DNA of 64,000 bases from Roseicyclus salinarum (GCF_029624655.1 NZ_JARRSA010000017.1:1-64000); one strand, 5' to 3'. Shown: positions 27,192 to 41,074, numbered from the stretch's first letter. Made by a program: numbers and translations. The notes: a model not told the origin generated them from the letters alone.

Positions 27192-28376
27192 GACCAAACC
27201 CGAGGCGGAGACCCGGTCTCGATGCCCGGGGCGGGCGACCGCTTCGCACGATGGCCAACGCGGGACGGCGGTCCGGTGCCCGCAACGCGGTCGGCCCCAG
27301 GTCCTGCGCCCATGGGTCAAGGGATCGAGGGTCCGGCCCTACATGGTTCGGGCGATCGAGGGGTCCGCCGTGGAGGTGCTGTCGGCCCTCTTGTCCGAAG
27401 TCCCCGAGCTCGGCGGTCAAGGTCCCGGCGTATCGCCAAGCCCGCAGGCGATCGCACGGGCGCACGGGCGGCGATGGCGCAGGCCGGACAAACCCGAGGC
27501 GGGGACCCGGTCTCGACGCCCGGGGCGGGCGACCGCTTCGCACGATGGCCAGCGCGGGACGGCGGTCCGGTGCCCGCAACGCGGTCGGCCCGAGGTCCTG
27601 CGCCCATGGGTGCGGCGCCCACCGGCTCCAAGACCGATCCGTCAGACCACCGAAGGTCTGGTAACCCGGGTGAGCCAATCGAGGGTCCTTCGGCACTCGG
27701 GCCCGACGCCAGCCCCGCCTGCGGTATAGGCCTCCACGTATCGCCAGGCATGGTGGGGAACGCACCGGCGGCGCTGGCGCGGGCCAGACAGACCCTCGGT
27801 GGAACTCCGGCGAAGAGGTTCGATGTCGGCAGACGTTTGCGCGCCAGCCCATGCCGTGCGGCTGGCCGATGCCCCCAGCCCTGCCGGCCCGACGTCCGCC
27901 GCCTACGGGTCCTGCGCCAATGGTCCGGGAATCGATTTCGCGCTCCCGGGTCGGGCGAACAGGGGTCGGGCGCTCGGGGGGCGGGCGATCGAGCTGCCTT
28001 CGGCCCTCATGCCCGGCGCCACTCGGGTCCGGCGCTCGAGGTTGCTTCACCTCCGGACACTTCGCCCTTGGGTATCGGGGTCGAGGGTCCGGCACTCGAT
28101 GGATCGGGAGATCGAGGGTTCGGCGAACAAGGTTTTTTCATCCCCAAGGCCCAGGGTCCCCAAGGCCTCCACGCACCGCAAGGCCCAGAGGCGGGCGTGG
28201 CGGCGATGGCCCGGGCCGGCCCCCGCCCCCGCACGCGCCGGGTGTCAGGTTCGCGATCGCTTGCGCCCAGCGCAGAGGCCTCGCATCGCGTTCATGTGGG
28301 GGGACCGCGGCGGCCCGCGACCGGTGGCGTCTTTCGGGCGGCGAGGGCGTCCCGGGCTGGCACCTACGGAGAAAGT
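27192..28376. other. 1.2-kb gene-free region after the flagellar genes
   Basis: Between convergent flgD and ubiB no frame shows a recognisable domain. A minus-strand frame (27127-28095) stays open through the repeats because the 294-bp period is a multiple of three, but it is Arg/Pro-rich, has no ribosome site and runs into the 3' end of flgD, so I do not call it a gene. The repeat tract is the only structure found. Confidence 0.6.
27193..28233. repeat. Degenerate tandem repeat tract, ~294-300-bp period
   Basis: Block A (27193-27317) and block B (27487-27611) are almost identical over about 120 bp (roughly five differences), offset by 294 bp; both run from AAACCCGAGGCGG through GCGGGCGACCGCTTCGCACGATGGCCA to GGTCCTGCGCCCATGGGT. 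A more diverged third unit begins with GGCCAGACAGACCCTCGGTGG near 27782, 300 bp after its match at 27482, and a fourth partial motif GGCGGCGATGGCCCGGGCCGG lies near 28200. ATCGAGGGTCCGGC-type phrases recur between them (27316, 27678, 28082). The tract starts immediately after the flgD stop. Confidence 0.75.
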
Positions 28377-29906
28377 CTAGAATTGCACGAGAAGTGCCGC
28401 GGCGGCCGCGGCGACGGCGGCGCCCACGCCGGCATACCCCAACCGCTCGCGCCACGGCGAGCGTTCGGGCCTGCGCGGCGGATTGGCCTGCGCCAGAAGC
28501 GCCGCCTCGGCCAGCTGCGGCAGGCGCGGTCCGAAGCGCGCCAGAACGCGCGCCGTCGTGAACAGGTCCCGAACAAGGGCCTTCGGGCCGATGTTCTCCT
28601 TGATGTATTCCTCGACCACGGGACGCGAGACGGTCCAGATGTTGATCTCGGAATCGAGCGAGCGGGCCACGCCTTCCACGACCACCATGGTCCGTTGCAG
28701 CAAGATGAGCTCGGTCCGCGTCTCCATGCCGAAGCGTTCCGTCACCTCGAACAGATACGCCAGAAGCCGTCCCATCGAGATCCGGCTCGCGTCCATGCCG
28801 AAGATCGGCTCTCCCACGGATCTGAGCGCCTGCGCGAACTCGCCCACATCGCGGTCGGCGGGCACGTAGCCGGCTTCGAAATGGACCTCGGCCACGCGGC
28901 GGTAGTCCTTGCGGATGAACCCCATCAGGATCTCGGCGTAGACGCGGCGCGTGTATTCGTCGATGCGCCCCATGATCCCGAAATCCAGCGCCACGACGTC
29001 GCCGTTGCCCGCGACCTTCAGGTTCCCGTGGTGCATGTCGGCGTGGAAGAAGCCGTCGCGCAGCGCGTGGCGCAGGAACATCTCCAGCACGCGCGCGGCC
29101 AGCGCCTTGCGGTCATGGCCCATCGCGTCGATCGCCGACAGGTCGGACAGGGGGATCCCCTCGGCCCAGGCCAGCGTCATCATCCGCCGCGAGGACATGA
29201 ACCACTCGACCGGCGGCACGACGAAACCCGCGTCGTCCCTGGTGTTCGCGGCGAATTCGCCCGCCGCCGACGCCTCGATCCTGAGGTCGAGCTCCTGCAT
29301 CACCACGCCCTCGAAATGCGCGACCACGTCGCGCGGGCGCAGGCGGCGGGACGCCGGCGACAGCGTCTCGACGAACCAGGCGATCAGGTAGAAGGCGTCG
29401 ATGTCCGTGCGGAAGGCGCGCTCGATGCCGGGCCGCAGGATCTTCACCGCCACCGACCGGCCGCTTTCGATCAGGCGGGCCTTGTGGACCTGCGCGATGG
29501 ACGCGGCGGCGACCGGTTCGGAGAATTCGGAGAACAGCGCCTCGAGCGGCATCTCCATCTCGTGCTCCACGACGCGGCGCGCCTCGGCCGTTGAGAACGG
29601 CGGCAGCTTGTCCTGCAGCACCTGAAGCTGAAGCGCCATCTGGTCGCCGACGACGTCGGGCCGGGTCGAGAGGATCTGCCCGAACTTGATGTAGGCCGGG
29701 CCAAGCGCCGTAAGCGCGCGCGGCACCGGGGGCACCCGCTCGTCGCCGCGCAGCCCCAGCCACTTGAAGGGCCAGCCAAGGATGCGGGCGGCGACGCGCA
29801 CCGGCTTGGGAGCCTCCAGCGCCTCGAGAACCGCGCTCATCGCGCCAGTGCGCTCGAACGTCGCCCCGGTGCGGATCAGGCGCCAGATGTTGTGGGGGCC
29901 CTTCAC
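28377..29906 (-). CDS. ubiB: UbiB, ubiquinone biosynthesis regulatory kinase-like protein
   Basis: 509 residues from the GTG at 29906, one base after the ubiE stop (TGA-G-GTG), with GGAAGATCTGAG as ribosome site. UbiB belongs to the atypical ABC1/ADCK kinase family and is needed for coenzyme Q production. The family motif is seen as PAYIKFGQILSTRPD (KxGQ region), the ATP-site Lys in VAVKILRPG, EL in MQELDLRIEA, and HADMHHGN and DFGIMG of the kinase core. The C-terminus carries two hydrophobic helices (residues ~480-507) for membrane attachment. Lies beside ubiE, as in many alphaproteobacteria. Confidence 0.95.
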   Translation of the reverse strand: MKGPHNIWRLIRTGATFERTGAMSAVLEALEAPKPVRVAARILGWPFKWLGLRGDERVPPVPRALTALGPAYIKFGQILSTRPDVVGDQMALQLQVLQDKLPPFSTAEARRVVEHEMEMPLEALFSEFSEPVAAASIAQVHKARLIESGRSVAVKILRPGIERAFRTDIDAFYLIAWFVETLSPASRRLRPRDVVAHFEGVVMQELDLRIEASAAGEFAANTRDDAGFVVPPVEWFMSSRRMMTLAWAEGIPLSDLSAIDAMGHDRKALAARVLEMFLRHALRDGFFHADMHHGNLKVAGNGDVVALDFGIMGRIDEYTRRVYAEILMGFIRKDYRRVAEVHFEAGYVPADRDVGEFAQALRSVGEPIFGMDASRISMGRLLAYLFEVTERFGMETRTELILLQRTMVVVEGVARSLDSEINIWTVSRPVVEEYIKENIGPKALVRDLFTTARVLARFGPRLPQLAEAALLAQANPPRRPERSPWRERLGYAGVGAAVAAAAAALLVQF

Positions 29907-29907
29907 C

Positions 29908-30705
29908 TCAGATCTTCCAGCCGGAATGCAGCGCGGCGATGCCGAAGGAGAGATTGCGGTAGGCCACCCGCTCGAATCCCGCATCGCGGATCATCGTGGC
30001 GAAGGTCTCCTGGTCGGGGAACTTGCGGATCGATTCCACGAGATACTGGTAGCTGTCGCGGTCGTTCGCGATGAGCTGGCCCATCCGGGGGATCACGTTG
30101 AACGAATAGAGATCGTAAAGCCTCTGGAGGCCGCCGTTTGTCAGCTGGCTGAATTCCAGCACCATCATCCGTCCGCCGGGACGCAGCACGCGAAAGGCCT
30201 CGGACAGCGCGTCGGGGATGCGGGTGACGTTCCTGATCCCGAAGCTGATCGTGTAGACGTCGAAGGTGTTGTCGTCGAAGGGCAGCGCCATGGCGTCGCC
30301 CACGACCCAGTCGAGCTTGTCGGCCAGCTGCGCGGCCTCCGAGCGACGCTCGCCCTCGCGCAGCATCGACTCGGTCAGGTCGAGCACCGTGGCGCTCGCC
30401 CCGGGGGCGCGGTCGAGGAAGCGGAAGGCGATGTCGCCGGTCCCGCCCGCCACGTCGAGAAGGCGCTGGCCGTTGCGGGGGGCGAGCCAGTCCATCATCG
30501 CGTCCTTCCAGACGCGGTGGATGCCGGCGCTCATGACATCGTTCATCACGTCGTAGCGGCTGGCCACGTTGCTGAAGACGCCGTGGACGAGGCTGGCCTT
30601 CTCGCCCTCTCCGACGGTGCGGAACCCGAAGTGCGTGGTGCCGTCGTTTTCGGCGGCGCCGGGCCGGGGCGCGTCGTCTTGGCTGTCGGATGGCGTATCG
30701 GTCAT
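29908..30705 (-). CDS. ubiE: UbiE C-methyltransferase of ubiquinone (and menaquinone) synthesis
   Basis: 265 residues. S-adenosylmethionine-dependent methylation of 2-polyprenyl-6-methoxy-1,4-benzoquinol. Visible family motifs are [17 protein letters not shown], the SAM loop [15 protein letters not shown] and the closing LEFSQL / [13 protein letters not shown] stretches. A hydrophilic ~25-residue N-terminal extension ([15 protein letters not shown]) precedes the domain. Upstream of ubiB in a two-gene unit and divergent from mutM. Confidence 0.97.
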   Translation of the reverse strand: MTDTPSDSQDDAPRPGAAENDGTTHFGFRTVGEGEKASLVHGVFSNVASRYDVMNDVMSAGIHRVWKDAMMDWLAPRNGQRLLDVAGGTGDIAFRFLDRAPGASATVLDLTESMLREGERRSEAAQLADKLDWVVGDAMALPFDDNTFDVYTISFGIRNVTRIPDALSEAFRVLRPGGRMMVLEFSQLTNGGLQRLYDLYSFNVIPRMGQLIANDRDSYQYLVESIRKFPDQETFATMIRDAGFERVAYRNLSFGIAALHSGWKI

Positions 30706-30815
30706 CGGGGGCTTGTGCTCCGGCTCGTGTCGCGCCTTGTTATAGGACCGCGCGCCGGGGCTGCAACGCGGCGTTCCATCCCGGTCCCTTCCACGACCCG
30801 CAAGGATTGCCCGAG

Positions 30816-31682
30816 TTGCCCGAACTCCCAGAGGTTGAGACAGTCCGCCGAGGCCTCGCGCCCGTGCTGGAAGGCGCCGTCATCGTCCGGGCGCAGGTGA
30901 ACCGGCCCGACCTGCGCTGGCCGTTCCCCGATCGCATGGCCGAACGGCTGACGGGTGTGCGGGTCGAACGCCTCGGGCGGCGGTCGAAATACATCCTCGC
31001 CGATCTTTCCAGCGGGGAAACGCTGATCGTGCATCTGGGAATGTCGGGGCGGATGATCGTCTCGGGGGGGATGGCGGACCGCGCCGCGCCCGGGGTCTTC
31101 CACCATCATCACCCCGCCCCCGAGAAACACGACCACGTCGTCCTCGACACCGATGCCGGGATGCGCGTCACGTTCAACGACTCAAGGCGCTTCGGGGCGA
31201 TAGACCTGATCGCCACCGAGCGGGCGGCGGAACACTGGCTGCTGGCCGGCCTCGGCCCCGAGCCGCTTGGAAACGCCTTCAACGACGCCGGCCTCGCCGA
31301 GCGCTTCGAGGGCAGGAGGACCCCGGTGAAGGCCGCGCTTCTCGACCAGCGCATCGTCGCGGGCCTTGGGAACATCTACGTCTGCGAGGCGCTGCACCGG
31401 TCCGGGATCTCGCCGCTGCGCCATGCCGGTCGCATCGCCCGCCCGCGTGTCGCCCGGCTGGTGGGCGACATCCGCGACGTGCTGTCCGAGGCGATCGAGG
31501 CCGGCGGATCGTCGCTGCGCGATTACCGGCAGACCGATGGCGATCTCGGGTATTTTCAGCACAGTTTCCGCGTCTATGGCCGCGAGGACGAGCCCTGCCT
31601 GAAGCCCGCCTGCCCCGGCGTCATCCGCAGGAAGGTGCAATCGGGACGATCGAGTTTCTACTGTCCGGTCTGTCAAAGATAG
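30816..31682 (+). CDS. mutM: Formamidopyrimidine-DNA glycosylase (Fpg/MutM)
   Basis: 288 residues from the TTG at 30816, selected because it gives the required mature start Pro2-Glu3 ([14 protein letters not shown]) and follows AAGGA. Fpg removes 8-oxoguanine; Pro2 is the catalytic nucleophile and Glu3 an acid/base. The helix-two-turn-helix region appears as [21 protein letters not shown], and the C-terminal zinc finger has Cys pairs in CLKPAC and CPVC. The TTG start and the lack of any in-frame ATG at the right place explain why a simple ATG search would extend the gene wrongly upstream. Confidence 0.95.
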   Translation: MPELPEVETVRRGLAPVLEGAVIVRAQVNRPDLRWPFPDRMAERLTGVRVERLGRRSKYILADLSSGETLIVHLGMSGRMIVSGGMADRAAPGVFHHHHPAPEKHDHVVLDTDAGMRVTFNDSRRFGAIDLIATERAAEHWLLAGLGPEPLGNAFNDAGLAERFEGRRTPVKAALLDQRIVAGLGNIYVCEALHRSGISPLRHAGRIARPRVARLVGDIRDVLSEAIEAGGSSLRDYRQTDGDLGYFQHSFRVYGREDEPCLKPACPGVIRRKVQSGRSSFYCPVCQR

Positions 31683-31758
31683 GTTGAACCCGCCGCGTGC
31701 GATGCTAACCCTGCGCTTCTGAGCATACCCTGCGCCCAACAGCCGGAGTTCCCGACGC

Positions 31759-32535
31759 ATGGCCTACGAAACCCTGATCGTCGAGATCGAAGATCATATC
31801 GCGCTCATCAGGCTGAACCGCCCTGACGCGATGAACGCGCTCAACACGCAGATGCTTGGCGAGCTGTCGCGGGCGCTGACGTCGGCCGACGAGAACGACA
31901 AGGTCCGCTGCATCGTGCTGACCGGGTCGGACAAGGCCTTCGCGGCGGGCGCGGACATCAAGGAGATGTCGGGCAAATCCTTCGTCGAGGCCTTCACCAC
32001 GGACCTCTTCGGCGCCGAGGTCGAGCAGATGCTGCGCGTCCGCAAGCCCATCATCGCCGCCGTCTCGGGCTACGCGCTTGGCGGCGGATGCGAGCTTGCC
32101 ATGATGTGCGACTTCATCATCGCGGCCGACACGGCGAAGTTCGGGCAGCCCGAGATCAACCTCGGCGTGGTCGCTGGCATCGGCGGCACGCAGCGCCTGA
32201 CGCGCTTCGCCGGCAAGTCGAAGTCCATGGACATGCACCTGACCGGACGCTTCATGAACGCCGACGAGGCCGAGCGCGCGGGCCTCGTGAGCCGCGTGGT
32301 GCCCGCCAAGAAGCTGATGGAGGAGGCGATGGGCGCCGCCGCCAAGATCGCCGAGAAGTCGGCCCTGACGGTGATGGCGGTGAAGGAGGCGGTGAACCGC
32401 GCCTACGAGACGCCGCTGCGCGAGGGGCTTCTGTTCGAGCGGAGGCTTTTCCACGCGCTCTTCGCCACCGAGGACCAGTCCGAGGGCATGTCCGCCTTCC
32501 TCGAAAAGCGCGAGCCCCAGTTCAGGGACAAATAG
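31759..32535 (+). CDS. Enoyl-CoA hydratase
   Basis: 258 residues, the normal crotonase length. It hydrates trans-2-enoyl-CoA in fatty-acid beta-oxidation or related pathways. The oxyanion-hole region [11 protein letters not shown] and the second, [21 protein letters not shown], are present, as is the [17 protein letters not shown] stretch that contains the catalytic acidic residue. The mutM-ech-rpsT-dnaA order is common in Rhodobacterales. The precise substrate cannot be told from sequence. Confidence 0.94.
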   Translation: MAYETLIVEIEDHIALIRLNRPDAMNALNTQMLGELSRALTSADENDKVRCIVLTGSDKAFAAGADIKEMSGKSFVEAFTTDLFGAEVEQMLRVRKPIIAAVSGYALGGGCELAMMCDFIIAADTAKFGQPEINLGVVAGIGGTQRLTRFAGKSKSMDMHLTGRFMNADEAERAGLVSRVVPAKKLMEEAMGAAAKIAEKSALTVMAVKEAVNRAYETPLREGLLFERRLFHALFATEDQSEGMSAFLEKREPQFRDK

Positions 32536-32712
32536 GCGCCCACACCCGGCGCATCGCGTTCGGGGCTTCCCTTTCGCGCGGAATTCGCTTATGCGCCGCG
32601 CCAGACATGCGCGTGAGGCCCGCTCTGGCCGGAGTGTCCCGGTCGTCGAACCGGGCTTCGGGTTGTCCCGCGTCATGAACGTATCGAAGACCTGAAGAGA
32701 GAGACTCACGCC

Positions 32713-32979
32713 ATGGCGAATTCGCCCCAAGCCAAGAAACGCGCCCGTCAGAACGAGCGCCGCCTCGCCGTCAACAAGGCGCGCCGTTCGCGTATCCGCA
32801 CCTATCTGCGCCGCGTCGAAGAGGCCATCGCCTCGGGCGATCAGACCGCCGCCGCCAGCGCCCTGCAGGCCGCTCAGCCCGAGCTGATGCGGGGGGTGAC
32901 GAAGGGCGTCATGCACAAGAACACGGCATCGCGGAAGATGTCCCGCCTGGCTGCCCGCGTGAAATCGCTCGGCGCCTGA
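32713..32979 (+). CDS. rpsT: Ribosomal protein S20
   Basis: 88 residues starting [17 protein letters not shown], the diagnostic basic N-terminus of bS20, with a good AGAGAGA-type ribosome site. It binds 16S rRNA in the small subunit. A strong terminator follows 25 bp after the stop, isolating it from dnaA. Confidence 0.98.
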   Translation: MANSPQAKKRARQNERRLAVNKARRSRIRTYLRRVEEAIASGDQTAAASALQAAQPELMRGVTKGVMHKNTASRKMSRLAARVKSLGA

Positions 32980-33003
32980 AGCGGCCATTCATATCCTTGT
33001 TTT

Positions 33004-33034
33004 AAAGGCGCTCACTCATGTGAGCGCCTTTTTT
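33004..33034 (+). terminator. Rho-independent terminator of rpsT
   Basis: A 9-bp perfect stem GGCGCTCAC / GTGAGCGCC with a TCAT loop is flanked by AAA upstream and followed by six T residues. This is the clearest terminator in the window. Confidence 0.93.
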
Positions 33035-33604
33035 CGTCCGGAATTTTCCTGCTGACTCTGGCCGCTTCGGACACCGCCGAGATTCGAAATCGGAATGGCG
33101 CTGAGTCAAGCGCGAAGATGTGTTGCGGGGGGCATCCGAGTCCCGCTAGCTTCGGACAGCGATTCAGACGCCTGGGGGGCGGATGGAGCGAGCACGGGCC
33201 TTGCCCGGGATGACGGTGGAGCCGGATGGACAGGATCGGCGCCGCCGGTGGTGGAAATTTCCTCCGCATCCCGACGCCGGCCCGGTGAAAAAGGGGTGAA
33301 CACGTTGCGGTCGGGCCGGCTTGTCGGCGCGAGGGCAATTTTCCCGTCACAAGCTCGCAGCATCAGCCTCCACGATCATGAGGAATCGGTACGAAGCGAC
33401 CGCGAGTCGGCATTGCCGGCGCGTCTTGTCGCGTGTTCGCTTCGTGCCGGGTCCGTTGCGGGCGATCCTGATGCTGACGCTTCGGCGACGCCGGTGGGTG
33501 CGAGGTAAGAGAGTGCTTTGAATCACCTGCATAGGTTCAATGCAGGGAATCGGGTTATGATGGCCGGATGGCAGCGGCCGGGAAAAAGAAAAGAGGAACC
33601 GGGA
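33035..33604. promoter_or_regulatory. dnaA upstream region with nine GANTC sites
   Basis: This 570-bp gap precedes dnaA and holds GANTC at 33054, 33081, 33103, 33138, 33161, 33383, 33404, 33520 and 33547. At the base composition of the window one would expect about two. GANTC is the CcrM methylation site of alphaproteobacteria, and CcrM methylation couples dnaA transcription to replication in Caulobacter. No TTATCCACA-type DnaA box was found, so I do not call it oriC. The ribosome site AAGAGGAA sits 7-14 bp before the dnaA ATG. Confidence 0.6.
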
Positions 33605-35053
33605 ATGACGAACGAAACGTGGGGCCAGGTACGCTCGGAACTGATGAAGGCCGTCGGGAAGAACAACTTCTCCGCATGGATCGACCCGATCAGCTTCGAT
33701 CGCATGGACGGAAGGACGGCCCTGTTCCACGTTCCGACGACGTTCTTCGGTTCGTGGGTCTCGCAGAACTTCGGTGACGTCATCCTCAGGCACCTCAACT
33801 CGGCCGGCGTGGGCGTCGACAGGGTGGAGTTCCGCGTGGGTGCGCCGACCGCGAAGGCCGTAAACGCCAACAGCCAGCCCGCGCGCGCCGTCCCTGCCAT
33901 GGCCGAAGCCCGCGAACTCGAACCCGCCGCCGTGGCGGCCCCGGTCGCGCGCCGCGCCCTGCCCGATGCCGCGCCTACCCTGCCGCCATTCCGCGCCCGT
34001 TCGACCGACGACGTTCCCGGCGCGAACCTCAACCCGCAGTTCACTTTCGAGAATTTCGTCGTGGGCAAGCCGAACGAGCTTGCCCATGCCGCCGCGCGGC
34101 GCGTGGCCGAGGGGCGCGACGTGACCTTCAATCCGCTGTTCCTCTATGGCGGCGTCGGTCTCGGCAAGACGCACCTGATGCACGCCATCGCGTGGGAGCT
34201 TCGGTCGAACTTCCCGGAGGCCGACATCCTCTACCTCTCGGCCGAGCAGTTCATGTACCGCTTCGTGCGCGCGCTCCGCGAGCAGGACACCATCGGCTTC
34301 AAGCAGATGTTCCGCTCGGTGGACGTTCTGATGGTCGACGACGTGCAGTTCATCGCCGGCAAGACCTCCACGCAGGAGGAATTCTTCCACACGTTCAACG
34401 CGCTGGTCGAGATGGGCAAGCAGATCGTCATCTCGGGCGACCGCGCGCCTGTGGACATGGACGAGCTTGACGGCCGCATCGCCTCGCGGCTTCAGTGCGG
34501 CCTCGTCGTGGACATCCACCCCACCGACTACGAGCTTCGCCTCGGCGTTCTGCAGCACAAGGCCGAACGGATGCGCGCCCGCAATCCCAAGGTGCACATC
34601 GCCGACGGCGTGCTGGAGTTCATCGCGCGCAAGGTCTCGTCCAACATCCGCGTGCTCGAGGGCGCGCTGACGCGCCTCTTCGCCTTCGCGGATCTCGTCC
34701 AGAAGGACATCACCATGGACATGGTCCAGGATTGCCTTTCGGACATCCTGCGCGCCACCGACAAGAAGGTGACGATGGACGAGATCATCAAGAAGACCTG
34801 CGAATACTACAACATCCGCCAGGCCGACCTGATGAGCTCGAACCGGTCGCGCGCCATCGCGCGGCCGAGGCAGGTGGCGATGTTCCTGTGCAAGAAGCTC
34901 ACGACGCGGTCGCTTCCCGAGATCGGGCGCAAGTTCGGCGGGCGCGATCACACCACGATCCTCTACGGCGTGCGGAAGATCGAGGAGTTGATGCAGGTCG
35001 ACAGCCAGATCGCCGAGGACGCCGAGATCCTGCGCCGCACGCTGGAGGCCTGA
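33605..35053 (+). CDS. dnaA: DnaA replication initiator
   Basis: 482 residues from ATG 33605 (MTNETWGQVRSEL), preceded by AGAGGAA; an in-frame ATG further up is ignored because domain I starts here. Domain I (~1-85), a Pro/Ala linker (~85-145), AAA+ domain III with Walker A GGVGLGKTH and Walker B VLMVDDVQF, and domain IV with the DNA-binding signature GRKFGGRDHTTILYG are all present. DnaA melts oriC and starts replication. Followed by dnaN and recF in the classic order. Confidence 0.98.
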   Translation: MTNETWGQVRSELMKAVGKNNFSAWIDPISFDRMDGRTALFHVPTTFFGSWVSQNFGDVILRHLNSAGVGVDRVEFRVGAPTAKAVNANSQPARAVPAMAEARELEPAAVAAPVARRALPDAAPTLPPFRARSTDDVPGANLNPQFTFENFVVGKPNELAHAAARRVAEGRDVTFNPLFLYGGVGLGKTHLMHAIAWELRSNFPEADILYLSAEQFMYRFVRALREQDTIGFKQMFRSVDVLMVDDVQFIAGKTSTQEEFFHTFNALVEMGKQIVISGDRAPVDMDELDGRIASRLQCGLVVDIHPTDYELRLGVLQHKAERMRARNPKVHIADGVLEFIARKVSSNIRVLEGALTRLFAFADLVQKDITMDMVQDCLSDILRATDKKVTMDEIIKKTCEYYNIRQADLMSSNRSRAIARPRQVAMFLCKKLTTRSLPEIGRKFGGRDHTTILYGVRKIEELMQVDSQIAEDAEILRRTLEA

Positions 35054-35229
35054 GGCCGCAGCCGGCCGCGCGGCGCGAGGCAGAAATGACCCGCACCGCG
35101 CCTGCATCCGGGCGACATCCCGATCAGGGATTGACGTGGACAGGCAGACTGGGAAACTCCCGGAAAATCACTTGTGCTTGCGGGGGGAGAGGCTAGTCTC
35201 GCCTCCCCGCGACTTGTCGGAGCCAGGGC

Positions 35230-36348
35230 ATGAAACTCTCGATCGAGCGCGCCGCACTTCTGCGCGCCGTCTCTCAGGCGCAGTCCGTTGTGGAGCGCCG
35301 CAACACCATCCCCATTCTCGCCAACGTGCTGATCGAGGCCGAGGGGAACACCGCCAGTTTCCGCGCCACCGACCTCGACATCGAGGTGGTCGACAAGATT
35401 CCTGCCACGGTCGAACGCGCCGGCGCGACCACGGTTTCGGCGGTCACGCTGCACGAGATCGCACGCAAGCTTCCCGACGGCGCGCTGGTCAGCATCAGCG
35501 AGGACAGCGCCGCGGGCCGTCTGACGGTCGAGGCCGGGCGATCCACGTTCCAGCTCGCCACCCTCCCGCGGGAGGACTTCCCGGTGATGACGGCGACGGA
35601 ATATTCCGCGAACTTCTCGGCGCCCGCCGGCCTTCTGCGCAGGCTTTTCGACAAGTCGAAATTTGCCATCTCCACCGAGGAGACGCGCTATTACCTCAAC
35701 GGCGTCTACTTCCATGTCGCCGAGGGCGAGAACGGCCCGGTCCTGCGCGCCGTGGCGACGGACGGCCACCGCCTTGCCCGCATCGATGCGCCGCTGCCCG
35801 ACGGCGCGGCGGGGATGCCCGGCGTCATCGTGCCCCGCAAGACAGTGGGCGAGATGCGCAAGCTGCTCGAGAATGACGAGGCCGAGATCGCCGTGTCGGT
35901 ATCCGAGACGAAGATCCGCTTCGCCACACCCGAGATCACGCTGACCTCGAAGGTCATCGACGGCACGTTCCCCGACTATTCGCGCGTCATCCCCGCCGGC
36001 AACACCCGCCGGATGGAGGTCGACGCCAGCGACTTCGCCAAGGCGGTGGACCGCGTGGCGACGGTGTCCTCGGAACGGTCCCGCGCGGTGAAGATGGCGC
36101 TCGACGAGGACCGGCTGGTCCTGTCGGTGAACGCCCCCGACGCAGGCGCCGCCGAAGAGGAACTTGCCGTGGCCTACGGCGACGAGAAGCTCGAGATCGG
36201 GTTCAACGCGAAGTATCTCCTCGAGATCGCAAGCCAGGTCGACCGCGAGAACGCCGTGTTCATGTTCGCCTCGTCCGCGGAACCGACGCTGATGCGCGAA
36301 GGCGACGACCTGAGCGCGATCTACGTCGTGATGCCGATGCGGGTGTGA
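35230..36348 (+). CDS. dnaN: DNA polymerase III beta sliding clamp
   Basis: 372 residues, full length, with the clamp start MKLSIERAALLRAVSQAQSVVERRNTIPILANVL and the conserved C-terminal PMRV. The dimeric ring encircles DNA and holds polymerase III and repair enzymes. It lies 176 bp after dnaA and 37 bp before recF; the spacer before it probably carries its own promoter but no strong hexamer pair stands out. Confidence 0.98.
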   Translation: MKLSIERAALLRAVSQAQSVVERRNTIPILANVLIEAEGNTASFRATDLDIEVVDKIPATVERAGATTVSAVTLHEIARKLPDGALVSISEDSAAGRLTVEAGRSTFQLATLPREDFPVMTATEYSANFSAPAGLLRRLFDKSKFAISTEETRYYLNGVYFHVAEGENGPVLRAVATDGHRLARIDAPLPDGAAGMPGVIVPRKTVGEMRKLLENDEAEIAVSVSETKIRFATPEITLTSKVIDGTFPDYSRVIPAGNTRRMEVDASDFAKAVDRVATVSSERSRAVKMALDEDRLVLSVNAPDAGAAEEELAVAYGDEKLEIGFNAKYLLEIASQVDRENAVFMFASSAEPTLMREGDDLSAIYVVMPMRV

Positions 36349-36385
36349 CGCCGCGCTTCCTTCCGAACCAGACGACGGGGCGGCC

Positions 36386-37488
36386 ATGACGCCCCATGTC
36401 GCCACGCTCGCCCTGTCGCATTTCCGCAGCCACCGGCGCACCCGGCTGGAGTGCGACGGGCGCCCTGTCGCGCTGTTCGGCCCGAACGGTGCGGGCAAGA
36501 CGAACCTCATGGAGGCCGTGTCGCTGCTGTCGCCGGGGCGCGGGTTGCGGCGGGCGACGGCGGACGAGATCATCCGACGCCCCGAGGCGATCGGCTGGAA
36601 GATCCGCGCGGACCTTGCGGGCCCCGGCCTCGGACACGAGGTCGAGCTTGCCGCCGAGCCGGACATGGCGCGGACCGTGCGGATCGACGGCAAGGCGGCG
36701 CCGCAGGTGGCGCTCGCCCGCCTGATCCGCATCGTCTGGCTGGTTCCCGCGCAGGACAGGCTCTGGATCGAAGGTGCGGACGGACGGCGGCGCTTCCTCG
36801 ACCGGACCGTGATGAGCTTTCTGCCGGACCATGCCGAGGACGTGCTGACCTACGAGAAGGCGATGCGCGAGCGCAACCGCCTGTTGCGGGAGGAGGCGCG
36901 CGATCCGCACTGGTATCGCGCGCTCGAGGGCCGCATGGCCGAGGCCGGGGCGGCGATCACGGCCAATCGCCATGCCGCGCTGGAACGCCTGTCGGCGGCG
37001 CAGGACGGGGCGGCGACGGCCTTTCCCGCGGCGCTCCTGTCACTGGAAGGCGAGGCCGGGCCCGCGGATGCCGAGGGCCTGACCGAGCTTCTGGCCGAGA
37101 ACCGCGGCCGCGACATGGCGGCGGGCCGCACCCTCGTGGGCCCGCATCGCGCCGATCTCGGTGCGATCTACGTCGACAAGGGCGTGCCCGCGCGGCAATG
37201 CTCCACCGGCGAGCAGAAGGCGCTTCTGATCTCTCTGGTCCTGGCGAACGCGCGCGGTCTGAAGGCCGAGACCGGCGCCGCGCCGCTGGTCCTGCTGGAC
37301 GAGGTCGCGGCCCATCTGGACGCCGGACGCCGTGCCGCGCTTTTCGACGAGATCTGCGCGCTGGAGGCGCAGGCCTGGATGACCGGTACCGGGCACGAAC
37401 TGTTCGCCGAGCTTGGGGACCGGGCGCAGCATGTGGCGATCACCGAGGAGGACGGCCAAAGCGTCGTCCGGCTGCAGGAGCACGCGCC

Positions 37489-37492
<4 letters not shown>
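36386..37492 (+). CDS. recF: RecF recombination mediator
   Basis: 368 residues. Walker A GPNGAGKTNLMEAVSLLSPGRG, the ABC-like signature CSTGEQKALLISL and Walker B LVLLDEVAAHLD are seen. RecF loads RecA at gapped DNA with RecO and RecR. The stop overlaps the start of the VOC gene (ATGA, 37489-37492). Confidence 0.97.
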
Positions 37493-41044
<3,552 letters not shown>

Positions 41045-41074
41045 AGCATTGTAGGGACGCGCATATCTTTTCGC

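Noticed and set aside
27127-28095. Open minus-strand frame of 322 codons through the second repeat tract, with 98-residue internal repeats
   Set aside because: It stays open because the 294-bp repeat period is a multiple of three; composition is Arg/Pro-rich, no ribosome site is seen, and it runs into the 3' end of flgD on the opposite strand.
33035-33604. oriC in the dnaA upstream region
   Set aside because: No TTATCCACA-like DnaA boxes and no A/T-rich melting segment were found; only the GANTC cluster supports a special role.
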